A stretch of DNA of 64,000 nucleotides. Origin: Gelatoporia subvermispora B (lineage: Eukaryota > Basidiomycota > Agaricomycetes > Polyporales > Gelatoporiaceae). The stretch is from positions 638,272 to 702,271 of the forward strand of contig KB445791.1 of NCBI GenBank assembly GCA_000320605.2, written 5' to 3'. Under the pieces are notes generated by a model, which saw only the letters and a list, made by a program, of their open reading frames with translations, made no database searches and was not told the DNA's origin. A program made the translations under genes and the position numbers. Shown here piece after piece: positions 54,856-64,000 of this stretch (position 1 is the stretch's first letter; each line of letters starts with the position of its first letter).

Positions 54856-55203
54856 CTAGCGGAATCGGCTGGCGTCTATATCAACGGTCCAATGTCCAGG
54901 CTGATTTGCATAGTACTCTATGCCAGCAGCAAGAGCACGCTGGATCACAGCAGGATCGTCATTCTCCATGTGAAGTACATGTATGTTCTTTTCTGTGTCG
55001 TTTGCCATTCGAATGGTGTAACGAACACCAGTTGCTGAAAAGACTCTAGTTTCCTTCGTCCACAACACAGATTCGATGTGCGCAGAGATGCCATTCGGGG
55101 CAGTAATTCTTCGAGTCGAGGGCTTCATGCTGAAGAATGCGGGCATCTGAATGGCTCTAATATACTGAGCAAATTGGACGAAGGGGTTGGCCTGATCAGC
55201 CAT
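54856..55203 (-). CDS. Small uncharacterised protein, 115 residues
   Basis: A single open frame from ATG (55203) to TAG. Composition is balanced and soluble-protein-like, with FVQFAQYIRAIQMPAFFSMK near the start, then alternating hydrophobic/polar segments, and GIEYYANQPGHWTVDID at the end. No domain, signal peptide or membrane segment recognised. It is the longest clean frame in the region, but it has no intron or family to confirm it. Confidence 0.4.
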   Translation of the reverse strand: MADQANPFVQFAQYIRAIQMPAFFSMKPSTRRITAPNGISAHIESVLWTKETRVFSATGVRYTIRMANDTEKNIHVLHMENDDPAVIQRALAAGIEYYANQPGHWTVDIDASRFR

Positions 55204-56055
55204 GATCGACTAGAGAGAATGGTGAGTTCCTGGAGGTGCAATAATATGCGGCTTGTCTTTCGAACTGATATTCACTGCACTGTTCATTCATCAAGACTAT
55301 GGACACCGAATACGGCGGCTTTGGTAAAAGAATTGTGAGATACATGTAAATAAGACGACAGATGAGCTATGTACGATATTCTTTCAGAATGTTTTACCCA
55401 TTGGAGGTAGGTGATGTCCCGCTACGCGTTCATCCTGGCATATTGAACCTAGCTTTCAACTGAGGACGGCCGGATCTCCTCAGAAAGCTCTCTGAGACCG
55501 GTCTTCGTGTTCCTAGGAAAACCTTCTCCTACATACCTAGATATGTAGGTATATCTCCTTATAGGAGAAGCTCACCTTCTATTGAGCCTTACAGGTGTAC
55601 GAGGGGCTGAGTGTGTTGTATAGCTTTTGAGTCTGCGTGCTTCCATACTCCTCGAGGCTTGATAACAGATCGGACTGAGGTAGCGGATGACTATCATGTC
55701 TCATCAGTGCCAGTGTTCGACGACCTTTGCCTACTTTCCAGACAGGCAATAGCGTAACCGTATATGAGAGCATGTGGTCCCACAATAGGCAACTCAGTGC
55801 CTATATAGAACGCACTAAATCCAGCGCTCGTGCATGCGACAAATTTTCGACGTTCATCTTCGACGTGCGGAGTCTGAGACGCCACATGTTGCGTCTTTCT
55901 TGGTGATCCTCGCAACATCTGACCATAACGATAGGTCGGCTTCTTTTTAAACGTATAACTTCCGTGACTAGAGAGTCCCAACTCGCCCAGCAAGGAACTT
56001 GTCTACGTTGAACGTTGAACCTTCGAAACTATCACAGGCTTGAAACGGTATTGGT
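55204..56055. other. Intergenic region with a hairpin-rich segment
   Basis: No gene recognised. Between about 55470 and 55570 several inverted repeats are packed together: CTCAGAAAGCTCTCTGAG, the 8-bp-arm hairpin CCTACATA/TATGTAGG (55528-55549) and outer arms TTCTCCT (55524-55530) and AGGAGAA (55563-55569). They may be part of a small non-autonomous element or an RNA hairpin. Confidence 0.4.
55524..55569. repeat. Nested inverted repeat
   Basis: Outer arms TTCTCCT and AGGAGAA enclose the inner arms CCTACATA and TATGTAGG with a 6-nt loop (CCTAGA). The outer left arm overlaps the inner one by three bases, so the two stems are alternatives at their junction. No flanking duplication was seen. Confidence 0.6.
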
Positions 56056-57237
56056 ATGTTCGGAATCGGAGCCGATGTAGACAGGGAGCGCGCTGGAGCA
56101 CCGGAGACATGCCACGAATGCGCACCTACGCGAGGACATAGTTGCATGGATCCACGCTTCCAGCCTGCACTTCCTCAGCATTATTGGAGTGCCGATGAAA
56201 TTCGTGAGCTCCGGTCCCAAGGCGTAGAACCTGTCGCACCCATGGTGAGCCCCCTACTTCGTTTTCTGAGAGTCACGAATAATCTACTTCTTTGCAGGAC
56301 AGGTGGAATTGTGTCCAGCAATGTCGTACCGTCGCGGGTGATATGGTCGTAGTGAAGAGCCTTCGGCACGGTTCCAATGAGCTGACGGTTCTGAGCACCT
56401 TGTTGGCGATGCCAACGCCTCGTAACCATGTCGTTCCCTGCCACCTGATACCGTGCGAGAAGACCACGCTGGTTTTGATGCCCTTCTTATATTCACTTGC
56501 CATCTCAAAGAAGCATAAGACAAGCAGTCTGCTTGACATTGCAACACAACTGGTCGAAGTATGCTGCACAGTATCTTCTATGATTGTGACGAGCTTAAGC
56601 GACGCACCGGTTTTCAAGGCGCTGGAGTTCATGCATGAACATCACATTGTACACTCGGTGAGCTTCGTCAAACTTTGCTCATAGCCTTTGTGAATACTGT
56701 ATTCGATTGGATCTGAATACGTGTACGCAGGATGTGTCACGATCGAACGCTGTGAAATCAAAACAACGCCAGCAATCGCAGTCATACAATTGGCAAATCG
56801 ATCCTGAGCGCGTGTACTTTATCGATTTTGGATCTTCACGTATTTTGCCCAAGGGTCCAGGGGAGGGTCTACGTGTCTCCGATTGGGAAAGTTTCCCGGG
56901 TTCTTGCGAGCCCCCAGAAGGCTCAATATCGCTGGATCCATATGCGTATGACGTCTTCTCCCTAGGCGATGTAATATTTGATTTGTGCGAGGTGAGAGAT
57001 TAGATCTTGTCTTTCTTGTCTTACGGAAACCCTCCTAATGGACGTGTTGACTAGGAAGAAGAGTCTGGGGAATTCTATACCCTACCTAGTTTCAAGCATC
57101 TGATCAGCAGACTGCGCTCCGATGATCCAACGCGGAGACCTACAATGCGCCAAGTTGCGCAGATGCTCCTTGCCTTGAGGTGGTGGATTACACATACGGA
57201 AATTGTGTATCGAATTCTTCCATTGCGTCTTGCGTAA
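56056..57237 (+). CDS. Divergent protein kinase-like protein
   Basis: Exons: 56056-56244, 56298-56558, 56619-56657, 56731-56991, 57055-57237; 310 residues, phases agree. A kinase fold is recognisable: DMVVVKSL (possible ATP-binding Lys), the C-lobe LEFMHEHHIVHSDVSRSNAV in place of the usual HRDLKxxN, and YFIDFGSSRI, which keeps the DFG Asp. Later segments YAYDVFSLGDVIFDLCE and LRSDDPTRRPT match subdomains IX and XI. There is no clear Gly-rich loop, and the HRD Arg is replaced by Ser (HSD). The catalytic Asp, the downstream Asn and DFG remain, so activity is possible but regulation by activation-loop phosphorylation is doubtful. Such shortened kinases are common in mushroom genomes; substrate and role are unknown. 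The start is the first in-frame ATG; the true one could be the Met at 56146. Confidence 0.8.
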
Positions 57238-58767
57238 GTCTCACTTCCAAATTCCAGTAGTCAACTACTGATAACGGAAAAGAGGTGTAATGGACTACTA
57301 TGGATGGCGGATTCTCTCGCTATTCGTCTAGATAGTCGATTGGCATGTACAGAACAAGTATCATGAGTCCGCTCTCCTCAGTAGAGAGCTTCACTTACAT
57401 TACACTGTTCGTAGTGCAAGCAAATGCTCAGACAGAATTGCCGCTATCGATGAGATTTCATGAATGCACTGCTCGAGTTCTGCGTGGGTTTCCGGTGCGC
57501 ATTCCTGGCGCTGATCTTCCTGAGATCTGAAGGAAGTATGAGTGACATGTCTATAAGGGGTGGCACGCGTTTGATTCACCTTGACGGCACTGTGATATGT
57601 TCGCATCAGTGGTAGTACTGTACTACTACACCCCTACGCTCCAGGTTCAAGAACACTTGGAACTACAAATATCGGTGTCGATGTCGAGATCGGGAATGTA
57701 CTATGTATCGTTCCACGGGTACTCTGCAAAACTAAATCAGAGCTCGATACGGCAGTCATGAGATGCCTGACACACGTATTGCTAGTGATTCTACATACAG
57801 GTACAGCAGGAGGATATGTGACCAGACACAGACTTAAAGACAGTGATAGTTTGTATCAAGGTCAAGTTTTGTGGAATCCGAAACTAATCAACTGCGGGCA
57901 GACATGGCAAGATATAACGAAAAATTCCCATGACCTAGGTCTAGCGCTCGTCCATGAGATCTCAACATCATACATGTAGATATCTAGACGCTACATGAAA
58001 TCATGTCTGCGCATCCCTGCACCACCATCGAAACAGCTGGCTGAGACTATACGTTGGCTCTTTTGAGTAGCTATGACTGCTGAGTCTTGTATCCCGCTAC
58101 CTGGACTCGCTCTGTGCACTAATGTGCGCCTCACTTACTCGAAGAGCTCTAAGGAACGACGTTTGCTTGCTCAATGCTGGTTGAATAGTACTCTACTTCA
58201 CAGGATGCGTGTCATCCAATTGCCGTGCGCAACTTTGGCTGTCGCACATACGCTCCATGAATCCCACATTTCTTGGCCTATCAGAAACTCACTCTAAAAT
58301 GGCCTACTCAATTTGTCCTGTCCGCGGAGTGATTGGATCGGCTATGTTCCGGTTTCCCTTTCATATATGTTCTTCCTGTTCCCCGCAGGCGGGTGTAGCA
58401 CTGTAATTTGACAGCTCCTGATTGACTATGTACATGGAAGCCCTTCGCTCACGAGATGCTCCTTTGATATCTGGCATCTGCGCTATGGCGAGTACTAGTA
58501 TGACATTCAACCCAGAGAACAAACACAAGGTTGCACCTATCGACAAGCTTATTGCGGCAGTTCTGTGGTATGTCAGGCTCGTGCGACGTGGGTCGTGAGC
58601 GGGGAGGAAGACATGTTGATCGTTGAGGTGATGGAGGACGTCGATATCGTCGGTACGTTAAGACATTCCATTGCAGCTGTCATCTCTCTCCCCGTAAGCC
58701 TCGTATGCTCACCTTGCCGTACAACCCACCTTCAATCTCTTCGCCTTTCACTTACATCCCCGGACGG
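57238..58767. other. Intergenic region, no gene recognised
   Basis: Several short plus frames (57345-57530, 57758-57979, 58073-58297, 58565-58771) but none shows a domain or joins its neighbours by plausible introns. The last 80 bp are C/T-rich (CTCTCTCCCCG, CCTTCAATCTCTTCGCC) and likely the promoter/leader of the next gene. Confidence 0.4.
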
Positions 58768-60234
58768 ATGATTCCTGCAATGCTACGCATTGTGGTCTTG
58801 CTGTTATTGCAATCCCTATTATCTACATCAGCTACCCCCTTCAATGCGACCATCGATGATACAAACGGTGACTCACTCACTGGTGCGATGGTCACATACA
58901 GCCCCCCGGCTTCATGGTTCTCTGTGAGCGACTGCGAGTCATGCGGTAAAGAATGCGAAGGATTATGCCCAGACGACATCGATACGAGCCGTGCAGAAGA
59001 TTCTACATGGCATGGATCGCAGTTCTGGCCCGGTGATTCGTCCACGTCCATGAATGCCACGATGACTTTTCGAGGTATGTGATATTGCAATTCATCCCAG
59101 TTGCTGTCTTGACGCGGCTCAGGGACAGCGCTCTACGCCTATTGCATATTGAACGCAGATCTTGGGAATTCCGATATGATTTTCTACCTTGACGGAGAGC
59201 AAGCGGGGACGTACACGTACAACTTTGTTGACGGCTCAGACGTTTATCATTACTCTGCTCTCGTCCTCCAACTCGAGTCACTATCTGACGAAAATCACAT
59301 CTTCACTTTATCAAACGGGCAGAGAAGCTTCGGAAATGGCCAGCCATCCTCCGTAATATTCGATTTCGTACAATATACGTCAGTATCTCCCGTCAAGGTC
59401 TACCCACGGAGCACTCATTCATTTCGACGCAATAGCAAGGATGATTTATCGATATCAAGTAGCTCGACCAATAGCGTTGCTCATGGCACGATGTCAAGTG
59501 TTGTTACACAGGGCATAGCACCCACCTCCTCGCCATTCACTACGCAGGACACAGCCTCAAAGTTCACAGATATTATCATCGCTGTCTCAGTCCTAGCAGC
59601 GGCCCTGTTTATCATCGTCTTCATCGCTCTATTCTACTTTTTCTGCCGCCCTCGCCGTCTGGATTTGCTCACTACGAACACTAAGCCTGCACCGAAAGAC
59701 CTCCCTCGGACAGATAGCAATGCCCAGAGTAGCCCTAGAGGCGAAACGGCACTTTGTCACGTCTCCCGTCAGCGACAAACGCCGTCTACACGCATCGTCG
59801 ACGACGCAATCCCACATACTACCTCCAGCTCGACAGGCCCCTCTACCGTAATTTATTCCCTGAATGATATGTCTCAATCTGTTGAACGCATAGTTGTGCC
59901 TGATTTCGCCGCCACAAACGCTACCCCGGACACTCCCATATTCGCATCCCGCTCATTCGACATTTCCGGTTTGCGGATGCTGCACGGCTTAGTTCCCATA
60001 CCTCCTCCAGGAATCCCTATCATAGATGGTCCACCACCACCAAGCCTGAGCTACATTCAGCCAGTCCACACAGTCCCGATGACCGTCGAGGGAAGAGGCA
60101 GTCATTATAGGGACTCACCACAGGGGACGTCCGAGAACGGGCAGACTAACGGAATGCCACAAGACTGGGCGCTGGGTAGCGAATTATCCCAGAGGCTGAA
60201 GAGTCCCCCGCCGGAGTACTCTCTGAGATTTTGA
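58768..60234 (+). CDS. Single-pass membrane protein with signal peptide and disordered cytoplasmic tail
   Basis: Exons 58768-59074 and 59123-60234; 472 residues. A hydrophobic signal peptide (IVVLLLLQSLLSTSA) leads to an outer domain of about 230 residues with a Cys cluster (CESCGKECEGLC) and a beta-rich part (SDMIFYLDGEQAGTYTYNF), then a Ser/Thr-rich stalk, one transmembrane helix (about 253-277, IIIAVSVLAAALFIIVFIAL) followed by Cys and basic residues (CRPRR), and a Pro/Ser/Thr-rich tail of about 190 residues ending SPPPEYSLRF. This architecture is a common mushroom family of type I membrane proteins with no known function; a surface sensor or adhesion role is conceivable. The ATG at 58780 or 58705 could also be used; 58768 gives a good signal peptide. 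Confidence 0.85.
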
Positions 60235-60823
60235 TTTAACAAATATGTGCATGTGAGTATCGTGGACGCGATCGAATGTGGTTTGTGTGTGTGTGCTATG
60301 TATCGCAAAGTCAGGAACAATGTTCAGCGTGTTAGGGAACAGATTGTACAATGACCCACTTTCAACCGTAGTCTTCCTAGTGTGGGTTGAGTGCGACAAC
60401 GGGCAAATGTAGAGATACTGAATGGACATTACAATGGCAATGAGGACACTTCAGCTGACGGGTCGCATGCCCGTTGATATACCATAGCGACCTGACAGAT
60501 CATATATATACGCATGGAAATGCCACAGGGCACCCCTGATTCGCTCTTCGGGAATGCAAGGGCTGTCTATGATAACTTGGGTATTTCATCGAAGTGCAAA
60601 AGAACCGTAGCCCTTGATGCAGATGTGTGAAACGCAGCGACGAGGAGAGATCGGGAAGGGTTAACGTGAAAGGCATATTAAATGTCAAAGTTTACAAATG
60701 GAACATCTCGACTTGAGATCTGTCATATTGCTCATCCGTGGAACAGATGATTCTCAGCTTAGAACTCATGTATCTTACATCACTGACTGAGCTTCGTTGA
60801 TCCTAGCTCATACTGTAGATGTT
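60235..60823. other. Intergenic region between convergent genes
   Basis: Holds the 3' ends of the membrane protein gene and the second GH7 gene. A short TGTGTGTGTG run lies at 60284-60295. No gene seen. Confidence 0.4.
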
Positions 60824-60976
60824 TCACAGCCGCTCGCTGTAGTAGGTGTTAAGCGACCGGCAGTTAGAGTCCGAGACACAGGCTGTTGGACCAGTCCAGC
60901 CAATGCCACCGCTAGAGATGGACGTCTTGAGCTAACAGCATCGCCAAGCGTATACAGCGACGACTCACCATTGACC
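60824..60976 (-). pseudogene. Relic of a CBM1 cellulose-binding module downstream of the second GH7 stop
   Basis: Directly after the GH7 TAG the minus strand reads GGT CAA TG, then a 57-nt GT..AG intron (60912-60968), then an 88-nt exon (60824-60911) encoding [17 protein letters not shown] and ending YYSERL before TGA. Intron and exon lengths are the same as those of the intact CBM1 in the paralogue at 40329-40473. The final Cys of the module is replaced by Arg. The module is thus outside the reading frame unless the TAG is read through or edited. Confidence 0.85.
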
Positions 60977-62476
60977 CTACTTAGAGGAAGAGCCAGAGCT
61001 GAAGGTCGAGCCGATAGGGCCAAACCTGATGTTGGAGAAGATGACAAACGCGTTCCCGTTCTGACACTCGACGTCGGCGGGACCACCGGAGGAGGTCGCG
61101 CAGGTTCCGCGGGCAACACCAGGGTTGGTCGTGGGCGATGTTGTAGGGAAGTCGCTGTCGAGCCAGAGCATTTGAGCGACGTTATCATCCCTGATGCTCA
61201 TTGCAAGGACGATTCCAGTGGCGAATGCGTCACCCATCTGCTCGAGACCGCCATGTGAGGAGAAGCTGTCGGTGTCGCCGAACGCGGTCTTCTGCTGGGT
61301 GCAGAAGTCGGGAGTAATTTCGTTCGTCGGGTCGACGCCCACGATGTTGGACAGACTGTTCTGAATAACCTCACCGTTCTGAACGTAGATGCGACGGACC
61401 GCGGAGAGTGTGCCAGAGGTCGTGTTGTCGGAGGTCGGGAACTGAGTGACGACAGTGAAGGGCTGGGCGGTGTCAACAATCATGCTTGGGCCGTAAAAGC
61501 TCGTGTTGCCCATGCGGAACGAGTTGAAGTCACAGCCATCGGGGTCGCACACGCCGCCGTACCTGTCGTCACTGCTGGCGCCACAGTCGTCGCCGGAGCA
61601 CTCAGTCTGACCATCAACAGTGCAAGGGTGAGGAGCGACTGCCGCGGATATGGAGTTGGCCTCCCAGACATCCATCTCACTACAACACGAGCCGAACATG
61701 CCCGTGCCGGAGTCGATAGAGTTGGAGTCAGGGGTCCAGTCAATCGTATTGGCCTGCATGCGCTTCAGCATAACGCACGGCTCCGACTGGATAATGGGCA
61801 AACATACCATACCGTTGATGAACCTGAGATCGCGCGGACATTGTGCGCTGCAATAGCCAGTTCCGTACTGCGCACCAGCCCTGTTGGTCGGATATTTCGA
61901 CACGCCACCGTCGGCATCCATTTGGGAGAAATGAAGTGCGCCGTTGACACCGCATGGGAGATTTGAGACATCGACGTCGAAGCTGAACTCCATGTTCAGG
62001 GGATTAAACGATTCGTATTCAGTATCGGAGGCCATAAGGTAGACACGGGAGCCGACGTTGAACAGCGAACTTAACGTGACAAAGTTAAGCCTGAGCTGGT
62101 TGCCGCTGGTGGTGATGCCGTAGACCTCCTCATATTGGGCACCATCCAGAGCGCAGTTCTGGGCGCAGGTAACTGGATCTGGGCAGATTGAGGTGTCCCA
62201 TTCGCCTCCGATGAAGCAGCTGTTAGTGGAACCACTAGGTTTTCAAAATGAGGATATTGTCACGGAAAGTAAGACAATTTCAGCTGACGAAGTCGTATGT
62301 ATCCAACGCCAGTTGGCGTCAAGTACGACGCTTCCCTCCTGAGTTGTGCAAAGGCCGCCTTCTGAACACTTGGACCAGACCAACGTAGGGTGGACCTCGG
62401 GGATCAGGGTGCCTATCTGCTGGGCGTGTGCCACAGTGACGACGAAGAGTGTGAACAGTGCAGCGGAAAGGAACAT
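60977..62476 (-). CDS. cel7: Cellobiohydrolase, glycoside hydrolase family 7, without CBM1
   Basis: Exons (minus): 62289-62476, 61808-62234, 60977-61753; 463 residues. An 18-residue signal peptide (ending VAHA) is followed by [12 protein letters not shown]. The catalytic motif EMDVWE is intact (Glu231, Asp233, Glu236), as are the conserved cysteines I compared with the first copy. Intron positions and phases match the gene at 38747-40473, and exon 1 has the same length (188 nt), so the two are paralogues in inverted orientation about 20 kb apart. The frame stops at TAG (60977-60979) right after FSSGSSSK: about 25 linker residues present in the paralogue are missing and the Tyr codon of KYGQC has become TAG. 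The enzyme should be a secreted cellobiohydrolase acting without its own binding module. Likely active; CBM loss is seen directly in sequence. Confidence 0.96.
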
Positions 62477-64000
62477 GATCTCTAGTGGATTGTGATGACG
62501 GTAGCGCACCGTCGTGTGGCAGCGACTTCCCGCCATTTTATGTTCACAGTTCGGCCACTTCCTTTGTGGGAAGGTGGGCGGAGGGCTCAACACTGCTAGA
62601 ATCGAGGTGACCGACAATTTCATGGTGTTGTTAGATCCGGTCTCGGATCAGAAGCTCAACACTTGCAGTTCGTGCCTCCCGAAGTTCGAAGTTCGAAGTA
62701 AAGCCAGATAGGTGCCTGCCTGCCTGAGTGTCCACCGGTGCCTGGGTTAGACTTCGGGCCAGCAGAGGTCTAAGTCTTCGACTTACCGACGTTTAGACAT
62801 GGTGTTATGTCAAACGAATCCACCAGCCACTTGCGTATTCAAATACCACTCTGAAGGAACATGCTGGAAATCATCTCCGCCGGACTTCTGGAAGAGCTTG
62901 GGGAAAAATTGGGCAAGAGGGGCCCAGTGGTCGAAGAATCATCTACATCCGTCTATTGCGATACCACACCTAGTATGTAGCCAGCACCATACTAGCAGAA
63001 TCATCAGGGCGGGTAGACACATGTGGTGAGCCAATTCTCATCCGCAACCAGAGGCGGCTAACGCTGGGGAGCCATCTATGATGAATCTTTAAGCAATCAT
63101 TAGAACGTTCCAACACTAAGCACAATACACGTATGCCCAGGGTTGTTGAGGCACCCGAATGCTCGTCAGTGAGGTCAGTCATATGCTCGAAGATATTCAA
63201 GTTGACCAGAGCAGCAAAGATATTTCAGACATTTACCGGTGAAATGAGTTCCGAAGTTCTGAGCCCCGCTACACCTGTTCGATGTGAGTTGGATATAGAA
63301 GACTTCCATTCCATCCGATCGGAGGGCCGGAGGGTCGGAGAAGTATGCCGGCAAAACGTCGGGGGGTTCGGGCGAGTCGTGTACAACACCTTAGTAGGTA
63401 TTACTTCAGAATGTTGCAAGAAGAGGACTTGCAGAGAATTGAGGACGAGGAACTTGGTTGCAAGCAGATGACGACAAGCATAAAGCTCTTGTAAAGCCTT
63501 TGTGCCGGCAAGTCAAACCATACCAAGTACTTCCACGTGACCCGCCTGCCGGAAAGGGAGCTGGGGATGCTCGCTGCCCAGTTCCTCGCATCAAACACCT
63601 TCGGACAACATGCAGAATCTTGAGACTACGCCATCTGGGTGAAGCGTCTTGACGATGTTGAGCGATGGGCTACCCGCGACAGTGCTAACCAAAGTCGAAG
63701 ATTACTCGTATACAACTGAGCGCTACGTGCGAGAGGCAAAAGCCTGCCAGTTGTCTAGATCTCGGTGGACGTACGTCATCAAAATAAAATTAAAATTCAA
63801 AAGCTACTTGAATGTGTTCTGGATTTGCGCCCTCGGAATCTGGGAAACGCTTCATTGCATGTACAATCGTCCGTTATGGGGAAGAGGCCGCTAACGACCA
63901 GACTCGTCACGACGTGCTTGCTCTGCTCGCCGATGATTACTTCAAGTACGTGATGCTGCTGTCTATGTCAGCTACAGTCAGGATCCATTCACGTTCACGC
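62477..64000. other. Right edge: GH7 promoter region and unresolved frames
   Basis: The first few hundred bases upstream of the GH7 ATG would hold its promoter; GAAGTTCGAAGTTCGAAG at 62680-62697 is a short tandem of GAAGTTC units. Between 63190 and 63700 several plus-strand pieces look protein-like (e.g. MLQEEDLQRIEDEELGCKQM near 63407) but no complete model was found. Close to the end, a plus frame near 63845-63952 reads CTIVRYGEEAANDQ and ADDYFK before a GTACGTG donor-like site, so a gene may continue beyond the window. Confidence 0.35.

Noticed and set aside
1..64000. CRISPR arrays, rRNA genes, bacterial operons, integrated DNA virus
   Set aside because: No regularly spaced repeats, no rRNA-like sequence, and gene structure is fungal throughout.

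Overview
This window comes from the nuclear genome of a filamentous, wood-decay-type basidiomycete (Agaricomycetes, Polyporales-like). The evidence is gene structure (many introns of about 50-60 nt with GT..AG ends), two family GH7 cellobiohydrolases, one with a fungal CBM1 cellulose-binding module, a fungal ADAM metalloprotease, DUF6533 and DUF7704 proteins typical of mushrooms, a Cyc8/Ssn6 corepressor, and a Ty3/gypsy retrotransposon. Species cannot be named from the sequence. Gene models below were joined by hand by matching splice signals, reading phase and family conservation; they are predictions, not transcript-supported.

Layout. 1-2.85 kb: a minus-strand ADAM-type metalloprotease running off the left edge. 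2.85-7.67 kb: no recognisable gene. 7.67-9.22 kb (minus): Brl1/Brr6 nuclear-envelope protein, sharing a short divergent promoter with a plus-strand mitochondrial ClpP protease (9.48-10.68 kb). 10.68-19.52 kb: a strikingly GC-rich, gene-poor block holding only a tiny SERF/4F5 gene (minus, 14.77-15.16 kb) and a 30-bp perfect palindrome. 19.52-23.73 kb: CYC8/SSN6 corepressor (plus). 25.53-35.64 kb: a complete 10.1-kb LTR retrotransposon with identical-looking 290-bp LTRs, a 5-bp target duplication and one uninterrupted 3097-codon gag-pol frame. 38.75-40.47 kb: GH7 cellobiohydrolase with CBM1 (plus). 41.0-42.8 kb: DUF6533 membrane protein (minus). 44.0-46.0 kb: cytochrome P450 (minus). 47.06-47.83 kb: DUF7704 membrane protein (minus), divergent from a CofD/YvcK-like protein (48.0-49.97 kb, plus). 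50.39-51.50 kb: uncharacterised acidic protein; 51.68-53.24 kb (minus): chorismate synthase; 53.69-54.10 kb: Naa38/LSMD1-like NatC subunit. 54.86-55.20 kb: small unknown protein (minus). 56.06-57.24 kb: divergent protein kinase-like gene. 58.77-60.23 kb: single-pass membrane protein. 60.98-62.48 kb (minus): second GH7 enzyme, whose CBM1 is cut off by a stop codon but is still visible downstream.

The most interesting points are the repeated use of coding exons of only 6-8 nt in unrelated genes (ADAM, ClpP, DUF7704 protein, SERF), two of which carry universally conserved residues; the loss of the cellulose-binding module in one of two inverted GH7 paralogues; the very young retrotransposon with extra zinc-knuckle-like motifs between RNase H and integrase; and the GC-rich gene-poor block. 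The genes are mostly independent housekeeping or secreted functions; there is no operon-like pathway. The two GH7 enzymes attack cellulose chain ends outside the cell, and CYC8 is a general corepressor that in other fungi takes part in repression of such genes, but no direct link is visible here.
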